A model generated the notes under the pieces. The model did not search any database, was not told the DNA's origin, and saw nothing but the letters and a program-made list of their open reading frames with translations. Source: Planctomycetota bacterium (GTDB lineage: Bacteria > Planctomycetota > Planctomycetia > Planctomycetales > Planctomycetaceae). Taken from it: a DNA stretch of 61,111 bases. The stretch spans positions 1 to 61,111 of the forward strand of contig VGZH01000028.1 of assembly GCA_016872645.1 (NCBI GenBank). The letters run 5' to 3'. Both the position numbers and the translations under genes were made by a program. This document shows, piece after piece, positions 60,581 to 61,111 of this stretch (within the stretch, counting starts at the first letter, position 1; each line of letters opens with the position of its first letter).

Positions 60581-60985
60581 GTGCCGGAACTCGGCCGGTC
60601 GCGCGGCGGATTCGGAACGAAGATTCACGCGGCCTGTGACGGTTTCGGCACCCCGGTGCAAGTTTTGCCGACCCCGGGCCAGTCGCACGACATCACACGA
60701 GCCGTACCGCTCTTAGAGAGTCTGTCGGTAGAACACGTCGTCGCCGACAAGAGCTACGATGGCGATCGTGTGCTGGAGAGGATCCATGCTCAGGGCAGCC
60801 AAGCCGTGATCCCTCCCCAGATCAACCGCAAAGTCCAACGACCCTACGATCGATAGCTGTACCGCGAACGCAATCGCATCGCGCGTCTGAAAAAATGCCG
60901 CCGCATCGTCACCCGCGACGACAAAACCGCCCGCAACTTTCTCGACTTCCTTCACTTGGCCGCTTCCATGATCCTCTTCGCGTGA
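60581..60985 (+). pseudogene. IS5-family (IS427-type) transposase remnant
   Basis: The sequence GRSRGGFGTKIHAACDGFGT, VLPTPGQSHDITRA and VVADKSYDGDRVLERI matches the second half of a DDE transposase of the IS5 superfamily. The N-terminal half with the first catalytic Asp is gone. An in-frame TAG (60854-60856) interrupts the frame, and after it LYRERNRIARLKKCRRIVTR lacks the conserved Glu region (the usual R-N-x-x-E-R-x-x-x-x-L-K), so a short deletion also removed the catalytic Glu. The frame then runs to TGA at 60983-60985. Terminal inverted repeats were not seen. Confidence 0.8.
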
Positions 60986-61014
60986 ATGTCAGCACGGCCT
61001 AATTTCCATTCAAC

Positions 61015-61111
61015 TTAGCGAAGCGGTTGGTCGTAACGTACTTTCACGCTGGTTTGAATTCCGCCCCGCGGGGTGAACGTGGCGGCAATCGTCATCCAGC
61101 GTGGCTGAGTT
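61015..61111 (-). CDS. queF: 3' end of 7-cyano-7-deazaguanine reductase (partial)
   Basis: The minus-strand frame entering from the window edge reads PRWMTIAATFTPRGGIQTSV and ends YDQPLR with a TAA at 61015-61017. The FTPRGGI motif near the end is typical of the short QueF (YkvM-type) reductase, which makes preQ1 for queuosine tRNA modification. Only 31 codons are present; the rest lies outside. Confidence 0.7.
   Translation of the reverse strand, partial: TQPRWMTIAATFTPRGGIQTSVKVRYDQPLR

Noticed and set aside
1-61111. tRNA or rRNA genes
   Set aside because: No cloverleaf with a TTCGAnnCC-type arm, and no rRNA-like sequence, was seen on either strand by eye; a tRNA search program would be needed to exclude one.

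Overview
The window is chromosomal DNA from a member of the Planctomycetota. The gene content supports this: paired PSCyt1/DUF1549/DUF1553 cytochromes and DUF1501 proteins, a DUF1559 prepilin-like protein, FG-GAP/ASPIC-UnbV proteins with TPR partners, an RTX-type repeat protein with an N-terminal LExRxLLS-like motif, DUF11 surface proteins, and a biosynthetic acetolactate synthase of planctomycetal style. Coding density is moderate, many starts are GTG or TTG, and Shine-Dalgarno sequences are present at only part of the starts. No tRNA, rRNA or CRISPR array was seen.

Layout. 1-4.4 kb: the end of an unidentified gene, mazG, a short ORF overlapping a broken CheW domain, and a cobalt/nickel ECF transporter operon (cbiMN-cbiQ-cbiO) behind a structured leader. 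4.4-13.7 kb: a minus-strand locus with two ASPIC/UnbV FG-GAP proteins and two TPR proteins in mirrored order around a DUF1559 protein and a small membrane protein, with a probable third ASPIC remnant. 13.7-15.8 kb: a divergent pair, a TIM-barrel aldolase-like protein and a nitrilase-family amidase. 16-27 kb: two PSCyt1-DUF1501 pairs and a third DUF1501 protein. 27-38.4 kb: dnaE, a small inserted block that cut a conserved planctomycetal gene in two, tyrS, a Gfo/Idh/MocA oxidoreductase, a lone PAS protein and ilvB. 38.4-45.3 kb: a one-haem protein, a LmbE-type deacetylase and secreted DUF11-type proteins. 45.4-49.4 kb: a tight four-gene operon (CoA-transferase alpha subunit, formyltransferase, PIG-L deacetylase, amidohydrolase). 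49.4-54 kb: a membrane-bound MutS-like ATPase and the RTX-type protein. 54.2-60.5 kb: a glycan or acyl-modification cluster (FkbH, acyl carrier protein, VOC protein, FkbM remnant, glycosyltransferase, GNAT, polysaccharide deacetylase). The end holds a broken IS5-type transposase and the 3' end of queF.

The most unusual material is at the level of genome wear and small repeats rather than one large new system. Several different palindromic repeats sit in or beside genes, including one that adds about 27 codons in frame to a PSCyt1 gene and one that supplies a ribosome binding site. Several genes survive only as recognisable pieces (CheW, ASPIC, FkbM, a planctomycetal conserved family, a transposase). 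The best candidates for unexplored biology are the mirrored ASPIC/TPR/DUF1559 locus, the formyltransferase-deacetylase operon and the FkbH-ACP cluster. All family assignments come from reading the translated sequence by eye; no database search was run.
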